A DNA stretch of 64,000 bases from assembly GCA_963836775.1 (NCBI GenBank), contig CAWIKR010000003.1, positions 496,001-560,000 on the forward strand, given 5' to 3'. Source of the stretch: DASQPR01 sp963836775 (GTDB lineage: Bacteria > Actinomycetota > Actinomycetes > Mycobacteriales > Micromonosporaceae). This document shows, in pieces, positions 1 to 9,619 of the stretch (within the stretch, counting starts at the first letter, position 1; each line of letters starts with the position of its first letter). The notes under the pieces are model-generated. The model saw only the letters and a program-made list of their open reading frames with translations, had not been told where the DNA came from and ran no database searches. The position numbers and the translations under genes are program-made.

Positions 1-2
1 TC

Positions 3-2705
3 GCCGCGATGGTGGCGTCGCCGGAGCCGCTGGTTCGGCTGCTGGATCAGCGGATCGGCAAGGCCGGCGCCGAGCACGGGCCGATGCTCGAAGTGCTCAG
101 CCGCCGCTACTACGGCAACCGGGGCCTGTCCGATGCGCGGTGCGTGGACGTCGGCGGCCGCACCCTGTTCACCGCCGAATACAGCCGCGGCAGCGTGCAG
201 TTCCGGCTGATCACGACCGCGACCGACATCAGCGAGCTGCCCGAGGCGCTGGCCCAGGTGGCCGAACTGGCCACGCCGGACGCGGTCGCCGACGTCTATG
301 TGACCTGGCCGGGTCAGCCCGACTCCGACGCGATGGCGGCCACGCTGCAGGACATCGTGGATCGGTCCGGGCTCCTCGACACGGTGGCTCGGGTGACGAT
401 GTCGATGGCCGGTGGCACCGGCACCGCCATGCACCATCACTTCACCTTCCGGGCCGGGTCCGGCGAGGACCGGCTGATCCGGGGTCTGCACCCGCTGATC
501 GCGCAGCGCCTGCAGTTGCCGCGACTGCGCAACTTCAACCTCACCCGGCTGCCCTCCGCCGACGAGGAGGTGTATGTCTTCCACTGCGTCGCCCCGGACA
601 ACCCGGCCGACGAGCGGATCGCCGCCATGGCTCAGGTGCGTGACCTGACCCCGCTGCGCGACGCCGACGGCCGCATCCTGGCATTGCCCGCGGTCGAAGG
701 CGCGCTGGCCGGCTGCCTGGACGCGATCCGTACGGCCCGGGCGCAGAGCCCGACGAAGCGCCGCTTCGACACCAACCGGATCACCATCTACGTCTGGCCG
801 CCGAGCGACCTCAGCATCGAAGACCTCAACTCGGTGGTGCAGCGGCTGCTGCCGATCACCGCCGACGCCGGTCTGGAAGAGGTGCTGTTCCTCGGCCGCC
901 AGCGGGACGTGGCCGGCCAACTGAGCACCATCGCCGTACGCGTCTCGTATGACTCGGGCATGCGGATGTCGCTGACCGAACCGACCGTCGAGCCGATCCA
1001 GCCACTGGACGACTACCGGCAGAAGGTTCTGGCCGCCCGCCGCCGCGGCACCACGTATCCGTACGAGCTGACCGCGATGCTCGCCGGATCCCGCGGCACC
1101 TTCGTCGAGCACGATCTCGACGCCGAGGGTGTGCTCGTGCCGGTGGATCGGCCCAAGGGCCAGAACCGCGCCGGCATCGTGGCCGGTGTGGTCAGCACGC
1201 CGACCGAGCGGCACCCGGAGGGCATCAGCCGCGTCGTGCTGCTCGGCGACTCCACCAAGTCGCTGGGTGCGCTGGCCGAACCGGAGTGTGCCCGGGTCAT
1301 CGCCGCGCTCGACCTGGCCGAGCGGATGGGCGTACCGGTGGATTGGTTCGCTCTGTCGTCCGGTGCGCGCATCTCGATGACGTCCGGCACCGAGAACATG
1401 GACTGGGTGGCCGCCGCGCTCAAGCGGATCGTCGAGTTCACCCAGGACGGCGGCGAGATCAATATCGTCGTCGCCGGCATCACGGTCGGCGCCCAGCCCT
1501 ACTGGAACGCCGAAGCGACGATGCTCATGCACACCAAGGGCATCCTCGTGATGACCCCGGACTCGGCGATGGTGCTGACCGGCAAGCAGTCGCTGGACTT
1601 CTCCGGCGGCGTGTCGGCCGAGGACAACTTCGGCATCGGCGGCTATGACCGGGTGATGGGGCCGAACGGTCAAGCCCAATATTGGGCACCCGACCTGCGG
1701 GCGGCCAGTGAACTGTTGCTGGCGCACTACGACCACACGTATATCGCCCGCGGCGAGCGGCACCCGCGCCGGGCCGCCACCACTGACCCGGCCGACCGGG
1801 ATGTCAGCACCTTCCCGCACCCGACCACGAACAGCGACTTCACCACGGTCGGCCAGATCTTCGCCAAGGCCAGCAACCCGGACCGCAAGAAGGCGTTCGA
1901 CATCCGGACGGTGATGCGGGCTCTGGCCGACCAGGATCACATGATCCTGGAGCGGTGGGCCGGCATGGCCGACGCGGAGACCGCGGTGGTGCAGGACATC
2001 CACCTCGGTGGCGTGCCGGTGTGCCTGATCGGCATCGAATCGCAGTCGGTGCCGCGGCGCGGTTTCCCGCCCACCGATGGCCCGGACACCTATACCGCCG
2101 GCACCCTGTTCCCGCGGTCGTCCAAGAAGGTCGCCCGGGCGATCAATACGGCGAGCGGCAACCGGCCGGTGGTCGTGCTGGCGAACCTTTCCGGCTTCGA
2201 CGGCTCACCCGAGTCGATGCGGCTGCTGCAGCTCGAATATGGCGCCGAGATCGGCCGCGCCATCGTCAACTTCGACGGCCCGATCGTGTTCTGCGTGATC
2301 TCGCGCTATCACGGCGGCGCGTTCGTGGTGTTCTCCAAGGCACTCAACGAGAACATGACGGTGCTCGCGGTGGACGGTTCGTTTGCGTCGGTGATCGGCG
2401 GTGCCCCGGCCGCGGCCGTCGTCTTCGCCGGCGACGTCAATGCACGTACCGCCAAGGATCCTCGCGTGGTCGAGCTTGAGGCGCAGGTCAATGCCGCCAG
2501 CGGCGGCGAGCGCGCCGCACTTGCACAGCGCCTGCAAGACGTACGCGCCAGCGTGCGGGCCGAAATGGTCGGCACCGTCGCGACCGAGTTCGACGGAGTG
2601 CACAGCATTCAGCGAGCGGTGGACGTCGGTTCGGTGGACGCCATCATCCGGCCCGAAGACCTCCGCCCGCAGATCATCGCGGCGATCGAGCGTGGTCTGG
2701 CATAA
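3..2705 (+). CDS. Acetyl-CoA carboxylase-type multidomain protein, C-terminal part with carboxyltransferase domain (5' end outside window)
   Basis: The frame is already open at the window edge, so the 898 residues after the first internal ATG (position 9) are probably only the C-terminal half of a much larger fused carboxylase. About residues 1-340 resemble the ACC central region that precedes the transferase. From about residue 350 to the end there is a crotonase-like biotin-dependent carboxyltransferase domain, with a segment starting GVVSTPTE, the oxyanion-loop region ITVGAQPYWNAEA, and GGVSAEDNFGIGGYDR. Such domains move CO2 from carboxybiotin to an acyl-CoA, giving malonyl- or methylmalonyl-type CoA. 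The biotin carboxylase and BCCP domains must lie upstream. A hairpin 12 bp after the stop suggests the transcript ends here. The acyl-CoA substrate cannot be read from the sequence. Confidence 0.85.
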   Translation, partial: AAMVASPEPLVRLLDQRIGKAGAEHGPMLEVLSRRYYGNRGLSDARCVDVGGRTLFTAEYSRGSVQFRLITTATDISELPEALAQVAELATPDAVADVYVTWPGQPDSDAMAATLQDIVDRSGLLDTVARVTMSMAGGTGTAMHHHFTFRAGSGEDRLIRGLHPLIAQRLQLPRLRNFNLTRLPSADEEVYVFHCVAPDNPADERIAAMAQVRDLTPLRDADGRILALPAVEGALAGCLDAIRTARAQSPTKRRFDTNRITIYVWPPSDLSIEDLNSVVQRLLPITADAGLEEVLFLGRQRDVAGQLSTIAVRVSYDSGMRMSLTEPTVEPIQPLDDYRQKVLAARRRGTTYPYELTAMLAGSRGTFVEHDLDAEGVLVPVDRPKGQNRAGIVAGVVSTPTERHPEGISRVVLLGDSTKSLGALAEPECARVIAALDLAERMGVPVDWFALSSGARISMTSGTENMDWVAAALKRIVEFTQDGGEINIVVAGITVGAQPYWNAEATMLMHTKGILVMTPDSAMVLTGKQSLDFSGGVSAEDNFGIGGYDRVMGPNGQAQYWAPDLRAASELLLAHYDHTYIARGERHPRRAATTDPADRDVSTFPHPTTNSDFTTVGQIFAKASNPDRKKAFDIRTVMRALADQDHMILERWAGMADAETAVVQDIHLGGVPVCLIGIESQSVPRRGFPPTDGPDTYTAGTLFPRSSKKVARAINTASGNRPVVVLANLSGFDGSPESMRLLQLEYGAEIGRAIVNFDGPIVFCVISRYHGGAFVVFSKALNENMTVLAVDGSFASVIGGAPAAAVVFAGDVNARTAKDPRVVELEAQVNAASGGERAALAQRLQDVRASVRAEMVGTVATEFDGVHSIQRAVDVGSVDAIIRPEDLRPQIIAAIERGLA

Positions 2706-2717
2706 CGCATCGATGAA

Positions 2718-2753
2718 AGAGCCGGCGGCCCGAGAGATCGTGCCGTCGGCTCT
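2718..2753 (+). terminator. Hairpin terminator after the carboxylase gene
   Basis: Arms AGAGCCGGCGG (2718-2728) and CCGTCGGCTCT (2743-2753) pair at 10 of 11 positions around a 14-nt loop, starting 13 nt after the TAA stop. There is no U-tract, as is common for actinobacterial terminators. Confidence 0.6.
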
Positions 2754-2883
2754 CGTTGCGGGGTCGGCCGATTTCGAGCCCGGCGCGAGTGCCGTGCGCC
2801 CCGATCTTTTGGCCCTGAAGCGGCTCGCGGCGTGGCGCACCTGAGGTCCGTCGCCGTTCGTCACTCGGCTCTACACTCGGCGC

Positions 2884-4551
2884 GTGGCCGACACGATGCT
2901 CGGTCCGGATGCCGGCATTCTCGGCGCCCGCCGCAGGACGGCGCCGGCCGGGCGGCCCGGGACACCCGATCTCATTGGCTGGCTGCTGCGAACCAACCGG
3001 CAGTTCGCGGCCGACTCAGCACTGTGGCGGGTGGATGCGTTCGCTGCGGCGTTCTCGGCCGGCCGGCGATCCGAGCCGGTTAGCGCGAGCACGGTCTCCC
3101 GCTGGGAGACTGCGGTGACGGCGCCGCCGCACGCGGTTGTCCGGCGCTACGAATCTCTGCTCGGCCTGCGCATCAACCAGTTGGTCGCGCCGATCGACGC
3201 GATTCTTCGATATTCCGCGGTGCCGACGAGTGGGCCTCCGATGCTGCGACGGGCGGTTCCGGACGAGGACGCCGTCCAGGCGCGTCTGGAGGTGCTGCTC
3301 GACCTCGCGGTCACCGACGCCTTGATGTCCGGCAACGACTGGGACGAGATGACCTCCCTGCTGGCGCTGCAGCCACGCGTGGTGCTCGTGCCCCGGTCCA
3401 ACTGGGCGGTCGTCGTCAATCGCCTGGTGCAGGAGATGACCCTCTCCGACGGCGCCTCCTGGATGCAGCGGTTCGAAGCGCTCAACCGCATGCTCGTCCA
3501 TCCTCGGGCCCAGGTCGCCGCCATCGATGCCTGCGCCGCGCTGGCGCGGGACACCGGCAACCAGGTGTTCACCGAAGTGATCGGCGCGCTGGACGGAGCC
3601 AACCATCCGGACGCCAGCGCGCACGTGCTGCGGCAGTTGCGGGAACCCGTCAATGAGCCGGCCCGCTATGGCGCCCTGCTGGCCACGGTCCGCAAGGTGC
3701 GGTTCCGGCACTTCGCGCCGGATCAGATCAACACCCTCATCCGTGCCGAGTTCGACCTGCTCCGCGACCCCGACGTTCGCGACGATGCCCGCGAACTGGC
3801 CCGCGAGCTTCTGCGCCATACTCCGCCAGAGGTACGCAATGCGCTGCGAGGTCGGTTCCGCTCGGTGTGGAGTGATGTCGACCGGCCCGACGCGATGGGC
3901 CGTTTCGACGCTCTGGCACGTGGCTCAGCCGGCGTGGTGACCGATCGGATCGTGCGGGCGACTCAGGCGGCGATGCCCCGGGACGCGAGCGAGTACGCCG
4001 ACGACATCTTGCCCCACGTCGTCTATCACATGCTGTTCCATCCGGTCTTCGACGTCCGCCTCTACGCGGCATTCCTGATCAACGCGACGCCCTACCGCCC
4101 GGCTGTCGCGACGGCCCTTGCGGCCGAGATCGCCGGTGGCCGGATTCTTCGTGACCTCGGCTTCACTCGGTCCATCCTGGAAGCCTTCCGGGCCCTCGGC
4201 GGATCGGATCAGCGGCGCTTGGTCGAGCGGCTGATCGTCGCTCCCGGCCTGCCGCGGTCGATCACCGCTGCCGCGGCCGCGACCATCGGGCACGTCGGCG
4301 GCCGGACCAGCGACGCCGCCTGGACTCAGGTGTTGCGGGTGGTGATCCCGCCGCCGGGTAAGTGGACCGACGTGACCGGAACCGCCCTCAATTCACTCAT
4401 CTACGGCGCCGGCATCACCCACGCTGATGCGGCGTTGCGGCAAATCCGGTCCAGTCACGAGGTTCCGGCTTCATTTCGCGCCTCGGCAGCTTGGTGGCTC
4501 GCGCTCCCGGCGCACGTTCGCGACAGCGCACTCGATCCGGCGCACCGCTAG
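2884..4551 (+). CDS. XRE-type helix-turn-helix protein with long helical C-terminal domain
   Basis: GTG start, 555 aa. About residues 35-100 contain a Cro/CI-like helix-turn-helix; the segment SASTVSRWETAV is the typical recognition-helix stretch, followed by YESLLGL. The remaining 450 residues are rich in Ala, Leu and Arg and look all-helical, without a recognisable enzyme motif, like the large repeat-bearing sensory regions of actinobacterial XRE regulators. It stands alone, between the carboxylase terminator and a small unknown gene, in the same direction. A DNA-binding regulatory role is inferred from the HTH only; target and signal are unknown. Confidence 0.6.
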   Translation: MADTMLGPDAGILGARRRTAPAGRPGTPDLIGWLLRTNRQFAADSALWRVDAFAAAFSAGRRSEPVSASTVSRWETAVTAPPHAVVRRYESLLGLRINQLVAPIDAILRYSAVPTSGPPMLRRAVPDEDAVQARLEVLLDLAVTDALMSGNDWDEMTSLLALQPRVVLVPRSNWAVVVNRLVQEMTLSDGASWMQRFEALNRMLVHPRAQVAAIDACAALARDTGNQVFTEVIGALDGANHPDASAHVLRQLREPVNEPARYGALLATVRKVRFRHFAPDQINTLIRAEFDLLRDPDVRDDARELARELLRHTPPEVRNALRGRFRSVWSDVDRPDAMGRFDALARGSAGVVTDRIVRATQAAMPRDASEYADDILPHVVYHMLFHPVFDVRLYAAFLINATPYRPAVATALAAEIAGGRILRDLGFTRSILEAFRALGGSDQRRLVERLIVAPGLPRSITAAAAATIGHVGGRTSDAAWTQVLRVVIPPPGKWTDVTGTALNSLIYGAGITHADAALRQIRSSHEVPASFRASAAWWLALPAHVRDSALDPAHR

Positions 4552-4730
4552 CACGTCGACAGGTTGTCGTCAATAACCGTTGCACCGGCCATTCTCCTCA
4601 GCAACGCCACCGGCTGCATGCCCCGTGGTCCAGCACCATCTGCACGGGTGCGCCAGTGGGGGCTGGCACCCGGCTGGGGAGGCCCGGACTCGCGCCGCAC
4701 TGCTTACCCCTTCGGAAAGGGAGCGCTGTC

Positions 4731-5201
4731 ATGTTCGGCAGAAGAACCCGCACCGCCCCGTTTTGGCGCCGGTCACCGGTGCGCACGAGAGATCTGGATG
4801 AGCTTTATCGGTACGGAATTTCGTGTATCCACCACCGTGACGGCCCGGGCATGATGCAGGTCGGCTGGGCGTTGTGGGATGCCGTCGGCCTAAGTCAGCG
4901 GCACGCGGTGAGCTTTCTGCTCGATGGCTTCGGCGAGTGGGGCCAGGTGGCCGACGTCGACGAGCAGCAGGCCTTTCTCGAAGAGGTGTTCGAGCGGGCG
5001 ACGGCGGAGGTCGGGCCGGACACCGCGATGGATGGCGACCTCGCCGTGACGGTCTGCTGGTCGGGCATGCGACTCGTCGATCTTGCGCAGCTCGCCGGCG
5101 CCGACGACCTAGCATGCGTGACCCGACTTCTCGATGCGTTGGAGGACATCCCCCGCACGCTGTGGACGCCGGAAGCGCTCGCGATGCTCCGGCGGCGGTG
5201 A
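4731..5201 (+). CDS. Hypothetical protein, 156 aa
   Basis: I chose the ATG at 4731 because GGAAAGGGAG lies just upstream; the frame is open further 5' but that part reads as low-quality non-coding sequence. The N-terminus is basic (MFGRRTRTAPFWRRSPVRTR) and the rest is acidic and helical, with several Trp and many Asp/Glu. No catalytic motif or membrane segment is seen and I do not recognise a family. It ends 85 bp before the DUF574 methyltransferase, so the two could be co-transcribed. Confidence 0.55.
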   Translation: MFGRRTRTAPFWRRSPVRTRDLDELYRYGISCIHHRDGPGMMQVGWALWDAVGLSQRHAVSFLLDGFGEWGQVADVDEQQAFLEEVFERATAEVGPDTAMDGDLAVTVCWSGMRLVDLAQLAGADDLACVTRLLDALEDIPRTLWTPEALAMLRRR

Positions 5202-5286
5202 GCCTGCTCACGAACAAGCGCACCGATCGTCGATTGCCGGAACTCGTCGATCGAGAAGTTCGAATAGCTGTGCCAGACTGGGCGGC

Positions 5287-6093
5287 ATGGATCGACCAAG
5301 CTGGGTTCCTGGCGGCGTGGATATCGAGCAACCGAGCGTGGCTCGGGTTTACGACTATTACCTGGGCGGTTCGCACAACTTCGAGGCGGACCGGCAGTTC
5401 GCCGAGCGGGTGATCGCTGCGGTCCCGGACATGCGATGGGTGATCAGCGAGAACCGCTCGTTTCTCCGCCGTGCGGTGCGGTTCATGGTGTCCGAGGGCA
5501 TCGATCAGTTCGTCGACCTCGGATCCGGGATCCCGACCGTGGGCAACGTCCACGAGGTCGTCGCGTCGCTCAATCCACGCGGCCGGGTGGTCTACATCGA
5601 TCATGATCCGGTCGCGGTGGCGCACAGCCGCGCGATCCTGAATGGCAATCCGAACACCGCCGTCATCGCCGGCGATCTGCGGTCTCCGAAGGCTGTGCTG
5701 TCGAATCCGGAGCTGCAGCGCCTGGTGGACCCGTCCCGGCCGGTCGGCGTGCTGCTCAACGCCGTCCTGCACTTCGTGCCGGACGACGAGGAAGCTCGTG
5801 CCATCGTCGGTGCGGTGACCGGCAACGTCGCAGCCGGCAGCTACGTGGCAATCTCACACGCCAGCGCCGATCAGATGCGCGACGGCGCCCACCGGACCGA
5901 GTCGCTCTACAACCAATCGGTGGCTGCGATGGCCATGCGCAGCCGCGACCAGGTCGCCGCGCTGTTCGGCGAATCGCCGCTGGTCGACCCCGGTGTGGTC
6001 CAGATTCCGCTGTGGCGCCCGGAATCGCCGGACGATCTCAGCGAGCAGGCCGAGCGCTATCCCGGTTATGCCGGGGTGGCACGGATCGGATAG
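5287..6093 (+). CDS. SAM-dependent methyltransferase, DUF574/Methyltransf_19 family
   Basis: 268 aa from the ATG at 5287. It has the family signature: N-terminal PSVARVYDYYLGGSHNFEAD, SAM-binding motif I FVDLGSGIPTVGNVHEV, motif II VVYIDHDPVAVAHSRAIL, and LLNAVLHFVPDDE after the acidic loop. The family is very common in actinomycetes, where genomes often carry dozens of copies; the methylated substrate is generally not known. The downstream c-di-GMP gene starts 3 nt after the stop, so the two are almost surely translated from one mRNA, which suggests a regulatory or developmental setting. That link is inference. Confidence 0.85.
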   Translation: MDRPSWVPGGVDIEQPSVARVYDYYLGGSHNFEADRQFAERVIAAVPDMRWVISENRSFLRRAVRFMVSEGIDQFVDLGSGIPTVGNVHEVVASLNPRGRVVYIDHDPVAVAHSRAILNGNPNTAVIAGDLRSPKAVLSNPELQRLVDPSRPVGVLLNAVLHFVPDDEEARAIVGAVTGNVAAGSYVAISHASADQMRDGAHRTESLYNQSVAAMAMRSRDQVAALFGESPLVDPGVVQIPLWRPESPDDLSEQAERYPGYAGVARIG

Positions 6094-6096
6094 GTC

Positions 6097-8214
6097 GTGG
6101 ACTCCGCGCAGCAGCCGCCGCGGCGCCCGGTCACCAACCTTGCCCGGCGCTGGGCGCAGGCGATCGGCGGCATCAGCTACGTCTCGCTGAATCACCGTGA
6201 GCTGCGCGGATTCCTCGACGACCTGACGGCGCGGCTGAGCGCCGCGGTGCGGGCGCCGGAATTGGATCTGGCCACGGTCCGCGACATCGGCGCATCGATG
6301 GTGCACGGACACTTCACCATCACCCCGGCGCTGGAACGCACGCTGGCCCTGCTCGGCGATGAGATGACAAACTCGGAATCGGACACGGTCCGTGCGCGAT
6401 GCCTTCCGGTGCTGTCCGCGTTCGCGGCCGGATACGCCGAGGCCCTCCACGCCCGCACACTCGCCGAGCAGCAACGCATCACGGTCGCCGCGATCGCCGC
6501 GCAGCGCGACGCCGAGCTCGCCCACCGCGCCAGCGAGAACCGCTTCAAGGCACTCTTCTCAGACGCCGCGATCGGCATCTCCATCGGCACCGTGCAAGGC
6601 CAGATCCTCGAGGTCAACCGTGCCATGTGCGACATGTTCGGCTACTCGCGTGATGAGTTCATCACCCACGGAGTCACCGAGTTCGTGCACCCGCACGACG
6701 CCGACGAAACCTGGGACCTCTACGGCCAGCTGACCGACGGCACCCGCGACCACTTCCGGGTGGAGAAGCCGTTCTACCGCGCCGACGGCAGCATGATCTG
6801 GACCGATCTCGTCGTGTCGTTGCTGCGCGACGATGACGGCGCCCCGAAATACATGGTCGCAATGATGGAGGACATCACCGAGCGGCACGATCTGCATGCG
6901 CGGCTGCGGCACCAGGCCCAGCACGATCCACTGACCGGGCTGCCGAACCGGACGATGTTCCAGGAACGGCTGGAGGTGGCGGTGCGCGGCGGCCGCGTCG
7001 GGCTGTGCTACCTGGATCTGGACGGCTTCAAGGCAATCAACGACACGGTCGGTCACGCCACCGGTGACGAGGTGCTGATCGAGATCGGCAACCGGCTCAC
7101 TGCGCGGCTCGGCAACGCTCACCTGGTGTCCCGGATCGGTGGCGACGAGTTCGTGGTGCTCGTCGAAGACTGGACGGATCCCGATGCCGCCGTGACGGTG
7201 GCCCGGGAGGCGCTGGCGGCAGTGCACGAGCCGCTGTGGCTGAACCGGCGATCCCTCACGGTCTCCGCCAGTGCCGGCGTGGTCGACCTGCCGTCAGCCG
7301 ACACCACCGTCGCTGAGCTCATGAAGGCCGCTGACACCACGCTCTATCGGGCCAAGTCAGAGGGGCGCAACCGGTGGGCGCTGTTCGACGCCGACCGCCA
7401 CGCCCAGGACGTCACGCGCTACGAACTCGCCACCGCACTGCCGACCGCGCTGGCCGAGGGCCAGCTGTTTCTGAGGTACCAACCCCTCATCCGGCTCCGG
7501 GACGAAAAGCTGGTCGGCGTCGAGGCACTGGTGCGCTGGCAGCACCCGACACTCGGGCGGCTAGGCCCGAACGACTTCATCAGTGTCGCGGAGAGCACCG
7601 GCGTGATCTACTCACTCGGTCTGTGGGTGCTGCGCACTGCCTGCGAGCAGGCCGTCGCCTGGCGCGAGAAGTTTCCCGATCAGCCGCTGGTGATCAGCGT
7701 GAACCTGGCGCCGTACCAGGTCCGCGATCCGCAGCTGACCGATGATGTGCGGCGTCTCATCGCCGAAACCGGGATCGATCCCGCTTACCTCCAGCTGGAA
7801 CTCACCGAAAGCGCAATCATGGCGAGTTCCGGCGAGCCGCTGGACACCCTGCGAGCCCTGGCCGGCCTGGGCCTGCGGATCGCGATCGACGACTTCGGGA
7901 CCGGCTACTCCAACCTGGCCTACCTGCGAAGCCTTCCGGTCAGTTCGCTGAAACTCGCGGGACCGTTCGTCACCAACCTGCACGCGGGTGCCGATTCCGA
8001 TCCGCAAGACCGGGCGGTCGTCGGCACCCTCATCAGCCTTGCGCATTCGCTGGGGTTGACGGTCACCGCGGAGGGCGTCGAGACCAGAGCTCAGCTGGAG
8101 ACGCTCCGGCTGCTGGATTGCGACACCGCTCAGGGCTTTCTCTATGCCCGCCCAGCGCCCCCGCAGACCATTGAGGACTGGCTGGTTAAGGGTCCGTACC
8201 CCGCTCGCGCCTAG
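6097..8214 (+). CDS. PAS-GGDEF-EAL cyclic-di-GMP turnover protein
   Basis: 705 aa, GTG start 3 nt after the methyltransferase stop. Layout: helical N-terminal domain about residues 10-140, PAS about 150-265 (ending in MEDITERHDLHARLRHQAQH), GGDEF about 275-430 with intact RIGGDEF, and EAL about 440-695. The EAL catalytic set looks complete: E in GVEALVRW, N in VISVNLAPYQ, E in LELTESAI, DD in AIDDFGTGYSNLAYL, K in SSLKLAGPF, E in TAEGVET and Q in AQGFLYARP. No RxxD inhibitory site precedes GGDEF, so cyclase product inhibition is not expected. It could therefore both make and degrade c-di-GMP. It has no membrane segment and should be cytoplasmic. Confidence 0.9.
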   Translation: MDSAQQPPRRPVTNLARRWAQAIGGISYVSLNHRELRGFLDDLTARLSAAVRAPELDLATVRDIGASMVHGHFTITPALERTLALLGDEMTNSESDTVRARCLPVLSAFAAGYAEALHARTLAEQQRITVAAIAAQRDAELAHRASENRFKALFSDAAIGISIGTVQGQILEVNRAMCDMFGYSRDEFITHGVTEFVHPHDADETWDLYGQLTDGTRDHFRVEKPFYRADGSMIWTDLVVSLLRDDDGAPKYMVAMMEDITERHDLHARLRHQAQHDPLTGLPNRTMFQERLEVAVRGGRVGLCYLDLDGFKAINDTVGHATGDEVLIEIGNRLTARLGNAHLVSRIGGDEFVVLVEDWTDPDAAVTVAREALAAVHEPLWLNRRSLTVSASAGVVDLPSADTTVAELMKAADTTLYRAKSEGRNRWALFDADRHAQDVTRYELATALPTALAEGQLFLRYQPLIRLRDEKLVGVEALVRWQHPTLGRLGPNDFISVAESTGVIYSLGLWVLRTACEQAVAWREKFPDQPLVISVNLAPYQVRDPQLTDDVRRLIAETGIDPAYLQLELTESAIMASSGEPLDTLRALAGLGLRIAIDDFGTGYSNLAYLRSLPVSSLKLAGPFVTNLHAGADSDPQDRAVVGTLISLAHSLGLTVTAEGVETRAQLETLRLLDCDTAQGFLYARPAPPQTIEDWLVKGPYPARA

Positions 8215-8253
8215 ACGTCACCAAGGTTCCTCCGCTTCACTGGCCGGCGGGTG

Positions 8254-8282
8254 TAGACCGCCGTTAGGATACTGAGTATTAT
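8254..8282 (+). promoter_or_regulatory. Probable promoter and dyad operator for the padR-ABC operon
   Basis: A -35-like TAGACC (8254-8259) and a -10-like TATTAT (8277-8282) are separated by 17 bp. ATACTGAGTAT (8269-8279), a perfect 11-bp dyad around a central G, overlaps the -10. It sits 34 bp before the padR ATG in an otherwise GC-rich gap, where an autorepressing PadR protein would be expected to bind. Confidence 0.45.
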
Positions 8283-8312
8283 ACGGCGCATGATATCGAG
8301 TGTGGTCGCGTC

Positions 8313-8897
8313 ATGAGCATCCGGCACGCACTGCTGGCGCTGTTGAGTGAGGGCCCGAAATACGGGCTTCAACTGCGCGAAGAGTTCGAGGCTCGCACCG
8401 GCGAGGTGTGGCCGCTCAATGTGGGGCAGGTCTACACGACACTGCAGCGCCTGGAGCGTGACGGCTTCGTCGAGTCCGACGATGACGCTGACCCCGGACC
8501 ACAGAAGGGCTTCCGGATCACCGCCGACGGTGCCGAGGAGCTGGCCGGCTGGTTGCGTACGCCACCGGATCTGGCATCGCCGCCCCGCGATGAGTTGGTG
8601 ATCAAGATTCTCGTCGCCGTACGCCTGCCCGGCGTGGATGTGCACGAGGTCATTCAGGCGCACCGGCGCTATCTCGTCGAGTTGATGCAGCAGTGGACGC
8701 AGCTGAAGGAGGACGAGGGCGACCTCGACCTCAGCCTCGCGCTGGTCGTCGATGCCGAGCTCTACCGGCTGGACTCGGTCGTGAAGTGGCTGGACACGGC
8801 TGACGGCCGGTTGAGGCGGGCCGCGCTGGAACCGCCGCCGCCCGCCAAGACGGCGCCGGCACCGCAGATCCGGCGCCGGGCGGGAGTGCGGCGATGA
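8313..8897 (+). CDS. PadR-family transcriptional regulator
   Basis: 194 aa from ATG. The N-terminal winged helix (residues 1-85) is typical PadR: RHALLALLSEGPKYGLQLR, then LNVGQVYTTLQRLERDGFV and KGFRITADGAEEL. The C-terminal half carries the Vir_C-type helices (HRRYLVELMQQWTQLKE) used for dimerisation. The gene overlaps the ABC ATPase gene by 4 bp (ATGA). PadR proteins beside ABC exporter genes usually repress them and respond to the exported compound or to cell-envelope stress; that role is inferred here from position and from the dyad overlapping the promoter. Confidence 0.88.
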   Translation: MSIRHALLALLSEGPKYGLQLREEFEARTGEVWPLNVGQVYTTLQRLERDGFVESDDDADPGPQKGFRITADGAEELAGWLRTPPDLASPPRDELVIKILVAVRLPGVDVHEVIQAHRRYLVELMQQWTQLKEDEGDLDLSLALVVDAELYRLDSVVKWLDTADGRLRRAALEPPPPAKTAPAPQIRRRAGVRR

Positions 8898-9619
8898 CCG
8901 GTGTGCTGGAGATGCGGGCCGTCTCGAAGACCTATCTGGACGGCACCGACGAGGTGCATGCGCTGCGCGACGTCGACCTGACGGTCGAGCCCGGCAAGAT
9001 GGTCGCGGTGATGGGCCCGAGCGGCTCCGGCAAGAGCACCCTGCTCACCATCGCCGGAGCGCTGGAGACCCCGACCGCCGGCGACGTGCTGATCGCGGGA
9101 CATTCGCTAGCGGCGATGTCCCGGGATGACCGAGCCCGGCTCCGGCGCCGCGCGATCGGATACGTGTTCCAGGACTTCAACCTGCTGCCCGGACTCACCG
9201 CCGCGGAGAACGTGGCGCTGCCGCTGGAGCTGGACGGGCTATCGGCCGGGAAGGCTCGCGCCGCCGGCTTGCGGGCGCTGGACGAACTGGGCCTGGCCGA
9301 TCGCGCCGCCCGGTTTCCGGACCAGCTCTCGGGTGGCGAGCGCCAGCGGGTCGCGATTGCCCGGGCCGTGGTCGGCGATCGTCGGCTGCTGCTGGCCGAC
9401 GAGCCGACCGGCGCGCTCGACACGGACACCGGTGAGGCCGTGATGCGGCTGATCCTCGCCGCCTGCAAGGTCGGCGTCGGGGCGGTTGTGGTGACCCACG
9501 ACGCGCAGCTCGCGTCGTGGGCCGATCGGGTTGTCTTCATTCGCGACGGCCGCGTGGTCGATCGCACCGCCCCACGTCCTGGTCCGGATTCCCTGCTCGC
9601 CGGCGAGGCGGTGCGATGA
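8894..9619 (+). CDS. ABC transporter ATP-binding protein, MacB/LolD type
   Basis: 241 aa. Walker A GPSGSGKSTLL (residues about 39-49), Q-loop FQDFNLLPGLTAAENVALPL, signature LSGGERQRVAIARAV, Walker B LLLADEPTGALD, H-loop VVTHD. The length and the LxLDGL insert fit the MacB/LolD group, which works with FtsX-type permeases and powers transmembrane conformational change or extrusion rather than classical import. The start overlaps padR and its stop overlaps the permease start, so all three are translationally coupled. Confidence 0.92.
   Translation: MTGVLEMRAVSKTYLDGTDEVHALRDVDLTVEPGKMVAVMGPSGSGKSTLLTIAGALETPTAGDVLIAGHSLAAMSRDDRARLRRRAIGYVFQDFNLLPGLTAAENVALPLELDGLSAGKARAAGLRALDELGLADRAARFPDQLSGGERQRVAIARAVVGDRRLLLADEPTGALDTDTGEAVMRLILAACKVGVGAVVVTHDAQLASWADRVVFIRDGRVVDRTAPRPGPDSLLAGEAVR

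Noticed and set aside
2205..2864. Large antisense frames over the carboxylase gene and similar frames elsewhere
   Set aside because: They follow the G/C periodicity of the real genes on the other strand and have no domain-like sequence.
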